Assembly: GCA_017553635.1 (NCBI GenBank)
Contig: JAFZKN010000017.1
Location: 203,058-267,057, forward strand
DNA length: 64,000 nt
From: Treponema sp.
GTDB taxonomy: Bacteria; Spirochaetota; Spirochaetia; Treponematales; Treponemataceae
Reading direction: 5' to 3'
Part shown: positions 37,897 to 46,347 of the stretch, piece by piece
Numbering within the stretch: the stretch's first letter is position 1
How the letters are laid out: each line of letters starts with the position of its first letter
The notes under the pieces: generated by a model
Database searches by the model: none
Told to the model about the DNA's origin: nothing
What the model saw: the letters and a program-made list of their open reading frames with translations, nothing else
Position numbers and translations under genes: made by a program

Positions 37897-39153
37897 CTAC
37901 TTACGACCTACGTCGCTACGATCCTGCATAAAGAAGTAGATAAGCATAGAAAGGAACATTGTAATTACGAATACACCCATAGCAATGGCAGAACCATAAC
38001 CATAGCCGTTTGTTCCCTGGAATGCAATGTTATACATGTATACAATCATAGATCTGATTGAGAATGCCGGACCACCACGCATATCTGTTAAGAGGAATGG
38101 AATTTCGAATAACTGCATACCACCAATCAATGATGTAATCAAAATAAAGAGCATCATTGGTCTTAACAAAGGAAGCGTAATATAGAATGTCTGCTGTCCC
38201 TGGTTAGCACCATCAACAACTGCAGATTCATACAAAGAAGGTGAAATAGATGTAATACCAGCCATCAACATAATCAATGTCTGACCACACCACAACCACC
38301 ACTGGATGAATGATACGATTCCACGTGACCATGGAACACTTCTAAAGAACTGAATAGCCTGTACTGTTTCTTCACCGGCAATAGTTACTTTTTCGTTAAT
38401 TCCAAGTCCAAAGAGGAACTGGTTAATAGGTCCGTTAGGGAATCCGAACAAACTTCTGAACAAAATAGCTACTGATGCTGCTGTCAAAAGGTTTGGCATA
38501 TAGAACAATGCACGGAATGTATTCTTACATTTCAAATGCATACGTGGGTCTGTAAACCAGATAGCAAACAGGAGAGCTAAGCCCAACTGAGGAGTAAAGT
38601 TAAACAGCCACATAATGAATGTGTTTCCAACTGAACCCCAGAAATATTTATCTTTAACTAAAGTTGCAAAGTTTTCCAATCCGATCGTATGAACACCTTT
38701 GCACTTAGAAACTAGACAAGATCTAAAATTGTCGCCTTTCATTAAATCTGCTTTCTTGTAATTTCTGTTCTTGCACATCTTTTTGCAGACTCTGATGCCG
38801 ACAAATTTCTTACCATCTTTTTTAACTATGATATTTCCGATTAATTTTCCATCTTGATCAACGAGTCTGTCTGGAACCATTTCTGTGGTTGCAACACCCG
38901 TTTTTTTATTTACGCGACGAATTTCTCTCTCATTAATAGCGTCGCCCTCAATCATTACTTCGTCTAACGGTCTTTCAATATAAATAGATCCGTGAAGTCC
39001 TGAGTTAAAGCCTTTTTTATCTGTGAAAGACAAGAAGACTGTATAAATGGTAGGCCATAACTGAAAAAATAAGTATATTACGATGAATGGAATAACAAAG
39101 AATACACCATATTTTTGAAGTTTAGCCTCAGAACCTAATTTCTTATTGGCCAT
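37897..39153 (-). CDS. Carbohydrate ABC transporter permease, MalF/UgpA type, with Cys-containing insertion
   Basis: I choose ATG 39153 (418 residues) because GGGAG lies 5 bases before it; a frame from 39165 starts inside this site. After the first helix (about 18-38) there is a large insertion of about 100 residues before the second helix, containing CKKMC and, about 25 residues later, CLVSKC (residues near 130-160), then five helices with the EAA-like loop SPSLYESAVVDGANQGQQTF. The family forms the channel of CUT1 sugar importers with a MalG partner. The insertion lies outside the membrane and may pair by disulfides or bind the solute-binding protein. The solute-binding protein gene lies upstream behind an internal stem-loop. 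Confidence 0.92.
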   Translation of the reverse strand: MANKKLGSEAKLQKYGVFFVIPFIVIYLFFQLWPTIYTVFLSFTDKKGFNSGLHGSIYIERPLDEVMIEGDAINEREIRRVNKKTGVATTEMVPDRLVDQDGKLIGNIIVKKDGKKFVGIRVCKKMCKNRNYKKADLMKGDNFRSCLVSKCKGVHTIGLENFATLVKDKYFWGSVGNTFIMWLFNFTPQLGLALLFAIWFTDPRMHLKCKNTFRALFYMPNLLTAASVAILFRSLFGFPNGPINQFLFGLGINEKVTIAGEETVQAIQFFRSVPWSRGIVSFIQWWLWCGQTLIMLMAGITSISPSLYESAVVDGANQGQQTFYITLPLLRPMMLFILITSLIGGMQLFEIPFLLTDMRGGPAFSIRSMIVYMYNIAFQGTNGYGYGSAIAMGVFVITMFLSMLIYFFMQDRSDVGRK

Positions 39154-39190
39154 ATTTACTCCCAAAACATTATGTAAATATATTTTTTAT

Positions 39191-39232
39191 AAAAAAAAGT
39201 GCAGGGCGACCGAAGTCACGCTGCACTTTTTC
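39191..39232 (-). terminator. Intra-operon terminator between the binding protein and permease genes
   Basis: Minus strand: AAAAGTGCAGCG pairs with CGCCCTGCACTTTT (with one bulge) and is followed by eight T in total. Partial read-through would give excess binding protein over permease. Confidence 0.9.
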
Positions 39233-39245
39233 TAGATTCTAAAAA

Positions 39246-40514
39246 TTAGAATCCGAGTGTCTGGCTAACCTGATCAGCGAAGTCAGCAAGTGCATCTTCT
39301 TTAGATTTTTCACCATTGATGTATGCAGCTGTAGCTTCACCGAAGATTCCTTCGATAGCCTGGTCTGTACCCTGTGTGAGTTTTCCATCTACGTTGTTTG
39401 CCATTGCAGCAAATGCAGCATAGTGGTTCTGTCCACCAAGGAATGGTTCCTGGTATGTATCTTTAATCTTGTTGATTACGTTGTTGTTAGATACCATATC
39501 ACCAGTGTCTTTAGCCCATCTTTCGAGGAAGCTGTCATCTGTAGCTACGTATTTAATGAATTCTTTTGCAAGTTCAGGAACTTTTGTGTTCTTGTATGCA
39601 GCAACCCATGTACCACCCCATCTGTAAGCAGCTGGTCCAGCACACATAGCCCAGTCACCAGTTGTGTCTGGAGCGTTTGGTTTAAGAACGTAGTGGAGAC
39701 CCCATGTAGGGAGGAAGTAAGAGAATACTTCTACTTCGTTTCCTTTTTCGTCTTTGAGTTCACCTTTCATTCCAGCGAACCAACCTTCAGCCCACTGTCC
39801 CTGGCGTCCTTCATATCCTTTGTCTTTCAAGAGTTTACACATATCCATGTAGTCTTTCATAGCTGGATCGATTGTGAGTTTTCCACCTACTACCCATGGC
39901 TGTTTGCGAGCACCCTGGAATGGCTTGAATAAGTCACCAGTTGTTGAAACGATTACACATTTTCCGTTTGATTTGTTCTTAAGGAATTCAGCTGCATCAA
40001 GGAATGCATTCCAGTCAGAAACTTTCTTCTGTACTTCTGCAGGATCGTCTGTTCCGAAGTATTTCTTTGCAAGTGAGCGGCGATAGAACATAGCACCTGG
40101 ACATGCCTGCCAAGAAAGTCCGTATACTTTTCCGTTGTAAGATCCAACATCAGCTGGATAAGAGATCATTTTTCCCTTGATTTCGTTATAAACGTCTGTC
40201 AAGTCGAGAAGAAGATCTTCACCCTGTTCAACATATTTGCGTACGAAAGCGTCTTCGAGAGCGAATACGTCTGGTGCACCATTTCCGTTAGCGAGAACTG
40301 GGTCCAATTTGTTAGGGAACTGATCTGTAGGAGTAAGTGAGTATTCTACTTCTACTTCAGGATGATCAACTTTGTAGTACTTTTCTACCATTGTCTGAAG
40401 TTCGTCTGTGAACGACCAGATTACCAATTTTTTCTTTGCAGGTCCACAGCTTGATACTGTTGCGATCATAGCAGCTGCTGCGATTGCTGAAAGAATAATT
40501 CTACTTTTCTTCAT
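39246..40514 (-). CDS. Sugar ABC transporter solute-binding lipoprotein
   Basis: From ATG 40514 (ribosome site GGAGG 5 bases upstream) the product has 422 residues; a frame from 40538 lacks this support. The signal peptide ends at lipobox VSSC (Cys about 23). The mature part is an extracellular solute-binding protein family 1 member: KKKLVIWSFTDEL, YSLTPTDQFPNKL, NGNGAPDVFALEDAF and VYGLSWQACPGAMFYRRSL. It binds a sugar or oligosaccharide outside the membrane and delivers it to the MalF/MalG-type permeases downstream. Ligand unknown. High expression is suggested by a near-consensus promoter and by the terminator just after its stop. Confidence 0.95.
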   Translation of the reverse strand: MKKSRIILSAIAAAAMIATVSSCGPAKKKLVIWSFTDELQTMVEKYYKVDHPEVEVEYSLTPTDQFPNKLDPVLANGNGAPDVFALEDAFVRKYVEQGEDLLLDLTDVYNEIKGKMISYPADVGSYNGKVYGLSWQACPGAMFYRRSLAKKYFGTDDPAEVQKKVSDWNAFLDAAEFLKNKSNGKCVIVSTTGDLFKPFQGARKQPWVVGGKLTIDPAMKDYMDMCKLLKDKGYEGRQGQWAEGWFAGMKGELKDEKGNEVEVFSYFLPTWGLHYVLKPNAPDTTGDWAMCAGPAAYRWGGTWVAAYKNTKVPELAKEFIKYVATDDSFLERWAKDTGDMVSNNNVINKIKDTYQEPFLGGQNHYAAFAAMANNVDGKLTQGTDQAIEGIFGEATAAYINGEKSKEDALADFADQVSQTLGF

Positions 40515-40594
40515 ATTTCCTCCAGGATACATGAACATAAAATGTTATTAGAGTCCCTCTGCAAAGCAAAGGGTTTCCCTCTTTTGTAACTATA

Positions 40595-40623
40595 ATTATC
40601 TATCCATTAGTCAAAGTTGTCAA
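40595..40623 (-). promoter_or_regulatory. Promoter of the sugar ABC importer
   Basis: Minus strand: TTGACA, 17-base spacer, GATAAT. The leader of about 75 nt contains a GGGAAACCC-type hairpin and ends at GGAGGAAAT. Confidence 0.7.
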
Positions 40624-40633
40624 CAAAAAAAAC

Positions 40634-40662
40634 AAAAAAAGGGGTAAAATTTCCCCTTTTTA
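40634..40662 (-). terminator. Terminator of the secreted unknown gene
   Basis: Minus strand: AAAAAGGGG, loop AAATTTTA, CCCC, followed by a run of seven T. It lies about 85 bases past the stop codon at 40745. Confidence 0.7.
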
Positions 40663-40744
40663 GTGTTTTTAAGGCCAAATTCCTGCTTTTTTTTCAAAAT
40701 TTTAAGCCATTTTGTATAACTTTCTACGGATTCTGGTGTTTATC

Positions 40745-41836
40745 CTATTTCCAGGTTTTAAGAATGTTAAGATAGTATTTTCTGTCAGATTCAAACTCGC
40801 TTTTAAGCAGATTTAAGAACAAAATGTGTTTTGAACCTGAGTTTTCCCTGAAAATGAAGATTCTTTCGTATACCCTGCCGGTTTCTGCATCTATCGAAGT
40901 TGAATAAACCGTAATACGGCTTCCCTCTTCAGAAATGCTGATACTGTTCAAAGGAGTGTACGAGTTTTCTGAAAGGATAACTGTCATAAGGCTGTCGGTA
41001 AAAAGAAACTTTTCATCCAGTTTGAATATTGAAAGAAGGGAATCGTTTCCACGGAAATAGATGTTCTGAAATTCTGCTTCAGAATCTCCCATCTTATTTG
41101 ACCAGCCTTCATCGAGATTTATTTTTGTTCCTTCGATTTCCGCTGTAAAAGATTTTTCTTTTTTATTTTTCTTCTGTATAGGAGTCCAGTTTGCTTCCAG
41201 CGGTCTGAAGCTTGAAAAACTTTTATCAGCAGAAGATTTTATTCTTCCTGCAGCCACTGCTTCAAAAACTGTTTTACGTGAATTATCAATTATTTTTTTT
41301 ATATTGAATATTGGAATTGTATAATCATAGTAAACAAAAACTTCTCCACCAAACTGATTGAAATCTTCTTTTGAAATAAAACCGGATTCCATATATGAAG
41401 GAGATTTTTTTAAAATTAAATTTGCTCCCGGATTTTTTTCTGCATCCGGAGAAATATCTCCGGCTTTTTTTCTTCTGGAAGCAAATTCATAAATCATATC
41501 GTGGATATAATTTATGACATCGGTATCTTCCTGAACTATCGGTGTTAAAAATCTTTCACCAGTTAAATCAACATAATCTTTTTTCGGATCTATCGTAAAA
41601 AGAATTTCAATTTCTTTTGGCGGATCTTTGTCACTTCCAGGAGCGAAATACCTTGCTGCATAAGTTCCTTCATCATAAATTAAAAATCCAAGATATGATT
41701 CTCTGTTAAAAGAATAGTCCCTGTAATAAACATACATCCCGCTTTGATTTTTGATAAATGGATTTACTCCAGGAATTGCGTTTGCATTTAATACCATTAC
41801 AAAAATTAAACATATTGCTAATAACAGTTTTTTCAT
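40745..41836 (-). CDS. Secreted protein of unknown function
   Basis: I do not recognise this 363-residue product. It has a signal peptide (MKKLLLAICLIFVMVLNANA) with a likely cut after NANA and no membrane segment later. The mature part is rich in aromatic and charged residues; an inner domain (about 225-300) has the pattern of small beta structures (TAEIEGTKINLDEGW). No catalytic motif is evident. It follows the ProRS gene at 9 bases on the same strand, so it may be read through from there. It may be an outer-surface or periplasmic protein. Confidence 0.75.
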   Translation of the reverse strand: MKKLLLAICLIFVMVLNANAIPGVNPFIKNQSGMYVYYRDYSFNRESYLGFLIYDEGTYAARYFAPGSDKDPPKEIEILFTIDPKKDYVDLTGERFLTPIVQEDTDVINYIHDMIYEFASRRKKAGDISPDAEKNPGANLILKKSPSYMESGFISKEDFNQFGGEVFVYYDYTIPIFNIKKIIDNSRKTVFEAVAAGRIKSSADKSFSSFRPLEANWTPIQKKNKKEKSFTAEIEGTKINLDEGWSNKMGDSEAEFQNIYFRGNDSLLSIFKLDEKFLFTDSLMTVILSENSYTPLNSISISEEGSRITVYSTSIDAETGRVYERIFIFRENSGSKHILFLNLLKSEFESDRKYYLNILKTWK

Positions 41837-41844
41837 TGTCTAAC

Positions 41845-43656
41845 CTATGCGTTAAGTTTTGCGAGTTCTTCCTTTACAATAGAAATAATTTTTTCAGAAG
41901 CTTTTTCAAGCGGAACAAGCTCTGCGTCTGCACTGCTTCTTAATTTTACTTCTACGTTAGGAAGATTTTTATCTCCTACTACAACACGTACCGGATATCC
42001 GATTAAATCTGCATCTGCAAATTTAACTCCAGGGCGTTCGTTGCGGTCGTCAAGAATTACTTCGATTCCGGCAGCGCGAAGCTCTTCATAGATTTTATCT
42101 GCTGCTTCTTTCATTGCGCCGTCATATTTTACAGGAACAACTGCAACATGGAACGGAGCTGTACTCATTGTCCAGATAATTCCTTTGTCGTCGTGATGTC
42201 CTTCGATTATGCTTGCAAGTGTTCGGTCTACACCGATTCCGTAGCATCCCATTACAGGAGTTACAGCCTTTCCGTTCTGGTCAAGGTAAGTTACATGCAT
42301 GCTCTTTGTATATTTGTCACCGAGTTTAAAGATGTGGCCAAGCTCGTTACCCTTTTTAGTATAGAATGTTCCGCCGCATACAGGACACTTATCGCCTTCT
42401 TTACATGTTCTTACATCAACTGTCATAAATGCAGTGTAGTCGCGCCCCGGTTCTACATGTTTAATATGGAAGCCTTCTTTACCGGCACCGGCAATACAGT
42501 CGTGCATATCTATTGTAGAAAGATCTGCAATAACAGGAACTTTAATTCCAACAGGGCCTACAAAGCCGTGTGGTGCGCCAGAGTATTTTAAAACATCTTC
42601 GTCAGATGCAAGCTCTGCACCGCTTGCCTTAAGCTCTGCTGCAAGCTTTGTTTCGTTTACATCAAGGTCGCCGCGGATAAGAACACAGAAATAAGTTTCC
42701 GGAATATATGTCTGGCCGCCTTCTGTAACTGTTCTGGCATTTTTGTAAAATTCAGTCTTAGAAAGATCTACAGCACAGTTATAAACTTTATAAAGAAGTG
42801 CCTTTAAGAATGTAGTAGATTTTGCATTAAAGAATTTTTCCATGTCTTCTATGCTGAATACATTTGGAGTTGCAACTTCTTCGATTGCAAGATCTGTCTT
42901 TACCTGAGGCTTGCCTTCGTTGTTAAGCGGAGCTTCCGGTTTGCACGCAGCTTTTTCTACGTTTGCAGCGTAGTCGCAGTCAGGACAGAGTAAAAGTGTG
43001 TCGTCTCCAACTTCACTTTCTACCATAAACTCTTCTGAGCCTGAGCCACCCATTGCACCGGTGTCTGCCTTTACAGAAATTGTCTTAAGACCGAGGCGTT
43101 TAAAGATACGGCGGTAAGCTTCTGCACACTTGTCGTAAGAAGCATCAAGCGAAGCTTTGTCTGCGTCAAATGAATAAGCGTCCATCATTGTAAACTCACG
43201 GCCACGCATTACACCATAGCGCGGGCGAATTTCGTCGCGGTATTTTGTATTAATCTGATATGCGATTATAGGAAGCTGTTTGTAAGAAGAAAGTCCGTCG
43301 CGTATTAAAGCTGTAAATGCTTCTTCGGCTGTAGGAGAAACTACCATATCCTGTCCGCCACGGTTCTGCGGCTTGAGCATTTCGTCTCCCATTGTATTCC
43401 AGCGGCCAGATTCTTTCCAAAGCTCACCGGGCTGAATAACAGTGGGTTTCATTTCTAAAAGGCCGGCGTTATCTAATTCTTCGCGGATAATTTTTTCAAC
43501 CTTGCGCAGTGAACGCAATCCAAGCGGCATGTACGAATAAAGTCCGTTTCCAAGTTTACGGATCATGCCGGAACGCATCATAAGCTGATGACTTGAAATA
43601 ACAGCATCTGAAGGAGATTCTCTTAAAGTGCTGATTAAAAACTGAGAACTTTTCAT
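41845..43656 (-). CDS. proS: Prolyl-tRNA synthetase
   Basis: Start at ATG 43656 gives 603 residues; a longer frame from 43701 would overlap the upstream gene by 32 bases and lacks support. The protein is the bacterial type with an editing insertion: catalytic domain with class II motifs (RSGMIRKLGNGLYSYMPLG, GRWNTMGDEMLKP, MRGREFTMMDAYSF), a YbaK-like editing domain (about 260-400, DVLKYSGAPHGFVGP), motif 3 region GCYGIGVDRTLASI and an anticodon-binding domain at the end. It charges tRNA-Pro in the cytosol and clears mischarged Ala. Length is slightly above the usual 570. Confidence 0.97.
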   Translation of the reverse strand: MKSSQFLISTLRESPSDAVISSHQLMMRSGMIRKLGNGLYSYMPLGLRSLRKVEKIIREELDNAGLLEMKPTVIQPGELWKESGRWNTMGDEMLKPQNRGGQDMVVSPTAEEAFTALIRDGLSSYKQLPIIAYQINTKYRDEIRPRYGVMRGREFTMMDAYSFDADKASLDASYDKCAEAYRRIFKRLGLKTISVKADTGAMGGSGSEEFMVESEVGDDTLLLCPDCDYAANVEKAACKPEAPLNNEGKPQVKTDLAIEEVATPNVFSIEDMEKFFNAKSTTFLKALLYKVYNCAVDLSKTEFYKNARTVTEGGQTYIPETYFCVLIRGDLDVNETKLAAELKASGAELASDEDVLKYSGAPHGFVGPVGIKVPVIADLSTIDMHDCIAGAGKEGFHIKHVEPGRDYTAFMTVDVRTCKEGDKCPVCGGTFYTKKGNELGHIFKLGDKYTKSMHVTYLDQNGKAVTPVMGCYGIGVDRTLASIIEGHHDDKGIIWTMSTAPFHVAVVPVKYDGAMKEAADKIYEELRAAGIEVILDDRNERPGVKFADADLIGYPVRVVVGDKNLPNVEVKLRSSADAELVPLEKASEKIISIVKEELAKLNA

Positions 43657-43669
43657 AGCGGGTATTTTA

Positions 43670-44449
43670 TTAAAAAATCTCCTTCTTGTGAATAGTACCA
43701 ATCTGCTCTATTGCCTTACCAAGCGGGATTTTAGGGTTCTCTTTCCGGAATGAACCTAAATCGACCAGAAATCTGTTCATCGAAAAATGCTGGAAAACAA
43801 AAACCTTATCCCAGGCATCCTTTACGCCCTGATATTCTTTAGAAAGCGTCTCTTTATATGGAACAAAGATTCCGTTTTTTTTAAGTTCAGCGTAACCTAC
43901 AAGCCAGAGCTCAGGAATTATGCCGTTTTCGTCCCGGGCTGCTTTGACAAGATCTTTGTGTAAGGCGGCAGTTTTCTGTGCCATCCATATCTGGCTTTCG
44001 AGGATCAGGTCGTACGCCGGAGATTTTTTTTCTTTTAGCGCGCGGTCGATAAAATTAAGATGCTTTGTTTTTGCCGAGTGAACCGGAGTTTTGTTTAAAA
44101 TGATGACGTCCTTTCTAAAGTCAACTTTTAGCTCGGGATTTTTGCGGAAAAAACCGTCTGCGATTTTTCCTGCCTGGCCTACAAGATATTTACTGTTTGC
44201 TGCAAGCTGTTCGGACTTTCCGGGATTGTCGCCTATTACGATTAATTTAATTTCTGAATCCTGTGTAAGCTCATCAAGTGATTTATTGTAAACAACCGGA
44301 GTTTCAAAGCTGTAAGGCGGAGTATCTGAAGAAGCAGCTTCTTTTTGCAGTGGAATAAGTTCAGAAGAAAACTTATTCCAGATGCTGCACTGTTTTTTAA
44401 AATCATCCCTGAACTTACAGAAAATATTCCACTGTGATGCTGTCATCAA
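43670..44449 (-). CDS. Uracil-DNA glycosylase superfamily-like protein
   Basis: 259 residues. The stretch IKLIVIGDNPGKSEQL (near 84-99) matches the first catalytic-region motif of the UDG fold (GxxPG), and DVIILNKTPVHSAKTKHL follows where the second would lie. Known enzymes of this fold remove uracil or other bases from DNA. The usual His in the C-terminal motif (HPS) is not clear here, so the substrate is open. It lies immediately before proS (14 bases) in the same direction and 8 bases after an HdeD-like gene. Confidence 0.6.
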   Translation of the reverse strand: MMTASQWNIFCKFRDDFKKQCSIWNKFSSELIPLQKEAASSDTPPYSFETPVVYNKSLDELTQDSEIKLIVIGDNPGKSEQLAANSKYLVGQAGKIADGFFRKNPELKVDFRKDVIILNKTPVHSAKTKHLNFIDRALKEKKSPAYDLILESQIWMAQKTAALHKDLVKAARDENGIIPELWLVGYAELKKNGIFVPYKETLSKEYQGVKDAWDKVFVFQHFSMNRFLVDLGSFRKENPKIPLGKAIEQIGTIHKKEIF

Positions 44450-44456
44450 TTAATCC

Positions 44457-45008
44457 TTATTCTTCGTCTACTACTTTTGCATCTGCCTGAACGATATCGC
44501 GGTTACGCCATCCACTTATTGCAAGAACAATTGCAATTACTATTAAAACAGCCCCACCGATTTTGATGATGTTAAAACCAACTGAAGTCAAAAGCATAAA
44601 GAGAAGAATTGCAACTGCAACTGTAATTAAAATTTCAATTACATATCGTTTTACATCTCTTCCCGCTTCGCTTAAAATTTTTACTGCATAAATTTCGAAT
44701 CCCACCGAACAAAGTGCATAAATTGCAAGAACAGTTATCATTGTTTTCCATGCAAATTCAGCTGCAGCAGCAGGAAGAACGATACAGAAAATTCCAAGAA
44801 TGATGCTCAATGCTCCGCGAACCGCAAGACAGATTTTATAAGACCTGTCTTCAACAAGTTTTAACATATAAAGAACAGTATAAAAACCAGAAACTACAAG
44901 ATAAATTCCTAAAGCAATAACAAAAACTTTAATAATAGGTTCAGCTGCAAAAATCATAACAAGCCCCAGAAGAGCCGTCATCAAAGGAACAATAAAAAAA
45001 CTATACAC
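44457..45008 (-). CDS. DUF308/HdeD-like membrane protein
   Basis: 183 residues with six hydrophobic segments in three pairs, a pattern typical of HdeD/DUF308 proteins: MIFAAEPIIKVFVIALGIYL, ALSIILGIFCIVLPAAAAEF and IKIGGAVLIVIAIVLAISGW. In E. coli HdeD is linked to acid resistance; in other species the role is unknown. It begins a four-gene minus-strand stretch with the UDG-like protein, ProRS and the secreted unknown. Ribosome site AGGAGGAA precedes ATG 45008. It is divergent from the XRE regulator. Confidence 0.8.
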   Translation of the reverse strand: MYSFFIVPLMTALLGLVMIFAAEPIIKVFVIALGIYLVVSGFYTVLYMLKLVEDRSYKICLAVRGALSIILGIFCIVLPAAAAEFAWKTMITVLAIYALCSVGFEIYAVKILSEAGRDVKRYVIEILITVAVAILLFMLLTSVGFNIIKIGGAVLIVIAIVLAISGWRNRDIVQADAKVVDEE

Positions 45009-45120
45009 AAAATTCCTCCTTAAAAATGAACTATATAATTAAAACAATTCAACTTTAAAATTGTAACCAGATGATTTAAAAATAATATAAGTTATGGCGT
45101 AAATCAAGTTTTTTATATTT

Positions 45121-45133
45121 TATGACAGTCATA
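45121..45133. promoter_or_regulatory. Candidate operator in front of the XRE regulator
   Basis: TATGACAGTCATA is a perfect palindrome with a single central base. It overlaps a possible -35 box (TTATGA), 17 bases before TATATT at 45143-45148. It is 57 bases before ATG 45190. Confidence 0.4.
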
Positions 45134-45189
45134 TTTTTTGTTTATATTGAACGATGTTAAAAATCTGACTGTTGACTTAAACTTTAATC

Positions 45190-45591
45190 ATGGTAAAGAA
45201 AGGCAGCTTATCTTACATAATCGGGAAGAATTTACAGATTATCAGAAAACAGCATCACCTTACCCAGTCGGAGCTTGCTGAAAAAATTGGTATTTCTGTA
45301 TCACATGTAGCAAACATTGAATCACGCAGAGCATCTGTAAGCCTTGATTTAGTACAGAGAATTCTTGAAATTTTTAACGTATCCCCGAATGATCTTTTAC
45401 TCGACAGGAATTCTGATAACAAACAGAATTCAACAACCCACGACAAAATCAGAAAAATGATTTCGGATAAAATCAACTCGCTTTCTTTTGAACTCTACTA
45501 TGACCTTGCAGATTACATTCCTGAGTACACAACCACAAAACCTTCAGAAATGCAGTCAAAGCGCAAAAACAGAAAAAAGACAGATAAATAA
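45190..45591 (+). CDS. XRE-family transcriptional regulator
   Basis: 133 residues. An N-terminal helix-turn-helix (about 10-67) reads LTQSELAEKIGISVSHVANI for the core helices and continues to NVSPNDLLL, the standard XRE/Cro-C1 pattern. The C-terminal half is helical and ends in a basic tail (KRKNRKKTDK), which could bind DNA or RNA backbone. Target genes are unknown. A 13-base palindrome in front suggests self-regulation, and the divergent HdeD-like gene could be under the same control. No ribosome site is visible at ATG 45190. Confidence 0.88.
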   Translation: MVKKGSLSYIIGKNLQIIRKQHHLTQSELAEKIGISVSHVANIESRRASVSLDLVQRILEIFNVSPNDLLLDRNSDNKQNSTTHDKIRKMISDKINSLSFELYYDLADYIPEYTTTKPSEMQSKRKNRKKTDK

Positions 45592-45604
45592 AACTCTGTG
45601 CTTA

Positions 45605-45634
45605 TTGACAAAAACTCCGTTTTTATGCTATTTT
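45605..45634 (+). promoter_or_regulatory. Promoter of the tRNA cluster
   Basis: TTGACA, 18-base spacer, TATTTT, placing the start about 8 bases before tRNA-Ser. Confidence 0.65.
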
Positions 45635-45648
45635 TCAAAGGCAACATT

Positions 45649-45734
45649 GGAGCGGTATCAAAGCGGTCGTACTGAGGCGGTCTTGAAAACCGTTGTACCT
45701 TCGGGTACCGGGGGTTCGAATCCCTCCCGCTCCG
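45649..45734 (+). tRNA. tRNA-Ser (anticodon UGA)
   Basis: 86 bases. Acceptor GGAGCGG pairs with CCGCTCC; discriminator G. The anticodon loop CTTGAAA reads TGA. A long variable arm (GTACCTTCGGGTAC) marks class II, as expected for serine. The T-arm is GGGGGTTCGAATCCCTC. CCA is not encoded. Confidence 0.95.
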
Positions 45735-45742
45735 AATATAAT

Positions 45743-45827
45743 GGAAGCGTGGTAGAGCGGTAATACAACGGATTGCTAATCCGTCGGTTCCTTACGGGCC
45801 GGGCAGGTTCAACTCCTGTCGCTTCCG
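45743..45827 (+). tRNA. tRNA-Ser (anticodon GCU)
   Basis: 85 bases. Acceptor GGAAGCG pairs with CGCTTCC; discriminator G. The anticodon loop TTGCTAA reads GCT. A long variable arm (CGGTTCCTTACGGGCCG) marks class II. CCA is not encoded. It lies 8 bases after tRNA-Ser(UGA), so the two are cotranscribed. Confidence 0.95.
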
Positions 45828-45860
45828 AATATCTACCAGGTTGCAAATCAATGATATTTT

Positions 45861-45935
45861 GAGGCTGTAGCTCAGCTGGATTAGAGCATCACCCTGCGGA
45901 GGTGAGGGTCGCACGTTCGAATCGTGTCAGCCTCG
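45861..45935 (+). tRNA. tRNA-Arg (anticodon GCG)
   Basis: 75 bases. Acceptor GAGGCTG pairs with CAGCCTC; D-stem GCTC/GAGC; anticodon stem TCACC/GGTGA with loop CTGCGGA, so the anticodon is GCG (codons CGC and CGU); T-arm CACGTTCGAATCGTG; discriminator G, no encoded CCA. Most bacteria read these codons with ACG modified to ICG, so GCG is less usual. The last 18 bases are repeated twice downstream. Confidence 0.9.
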
Positions 45936-46131
45936 CGGAATTAAGTCTGTCATTACGACAGACTTTTTTGTTTTATACTGAAATTTAATTTCGAATGAAA
46001 TTCGAACCGAAGTTTGCGGTATTAAAAATTGCGAGACTCGCAGCAATTTTTAATATTCAGGGACAGGAGGTCACTGAAAGCAAACGGAGGCGCCGCAGCG
46101 GGAGTAAACAGGAGGTTTACGACCAGAGCGG
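45918..46131 (+). repeat. tRNA-linked tandem repeat, copy 1
   Basis: This 214-base unit starts with the final 18 bases of tRNA-Arg (CGAATCGTGTCAGCCTCG). It then has a terminator (AAGTCTGTC/GACAGACTT, 45943-45969), a TTCGAACC segment at 46001 (the reverse complement of a T-loop), a 36-base palindrome (46020-46055) and a GTAAAC/GTTTAC hairpin. A 70-codon frame here (45995-46207) crosses repeat boundaries and is not a credible gene. Confidence 0.9.
45943..45969 (+). terminator. Terminator after tRNA-Arg (repeat copy 1)
   Basis: AAGTCTGTC pairs with GACAGACTT around ATTAC and is followed by TTTTG. Confidence 0.9.
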
Positions 46132-46347
46132 CGAATCGTGTCAGCCTCGTGAGAGAAAGTCTGTCAGATTGACAGACTCTTTTTTTTGCCCGAATGCCTT
46201 TTGGTGAAGAACGAGATTCGAACCGAAGTTTGTGGTATTAAAAATTGCGAGACCCGCAGCAATTTTTAATATTCAGGGACAGGAGGTCACTGAAAACAAA
46301 CGGAGGCGCCGCAGCGGGAGTAAACAGGAGGTTTACGACCAGAGCGG
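46132..46347 (+). repeat. tRNA-linked tandem repeat, copy 2
   Basis: A 216-base unit with the same 18-base tRNA end and nearly identical 3' body (46217-46347), but a different middle: its terminator is AGTCTGTCAGATTGACAGACT (46158-46178) followed by eight T, and the sequence between 46188 and 46215 has no match in copies 1 and 3. Confidence 0.9.

Noticed and set aside
45658..45846. Minus-strand frame over the tRNA genes
   Set aside because: It is the reverse complement of two tRNA-Ser genes.
45995..46207. 70-codon frame in the tRNA repeat
   Set aside because: It crosses from one repeat copy into the terminator of the next, and the frame is not kept between copies.
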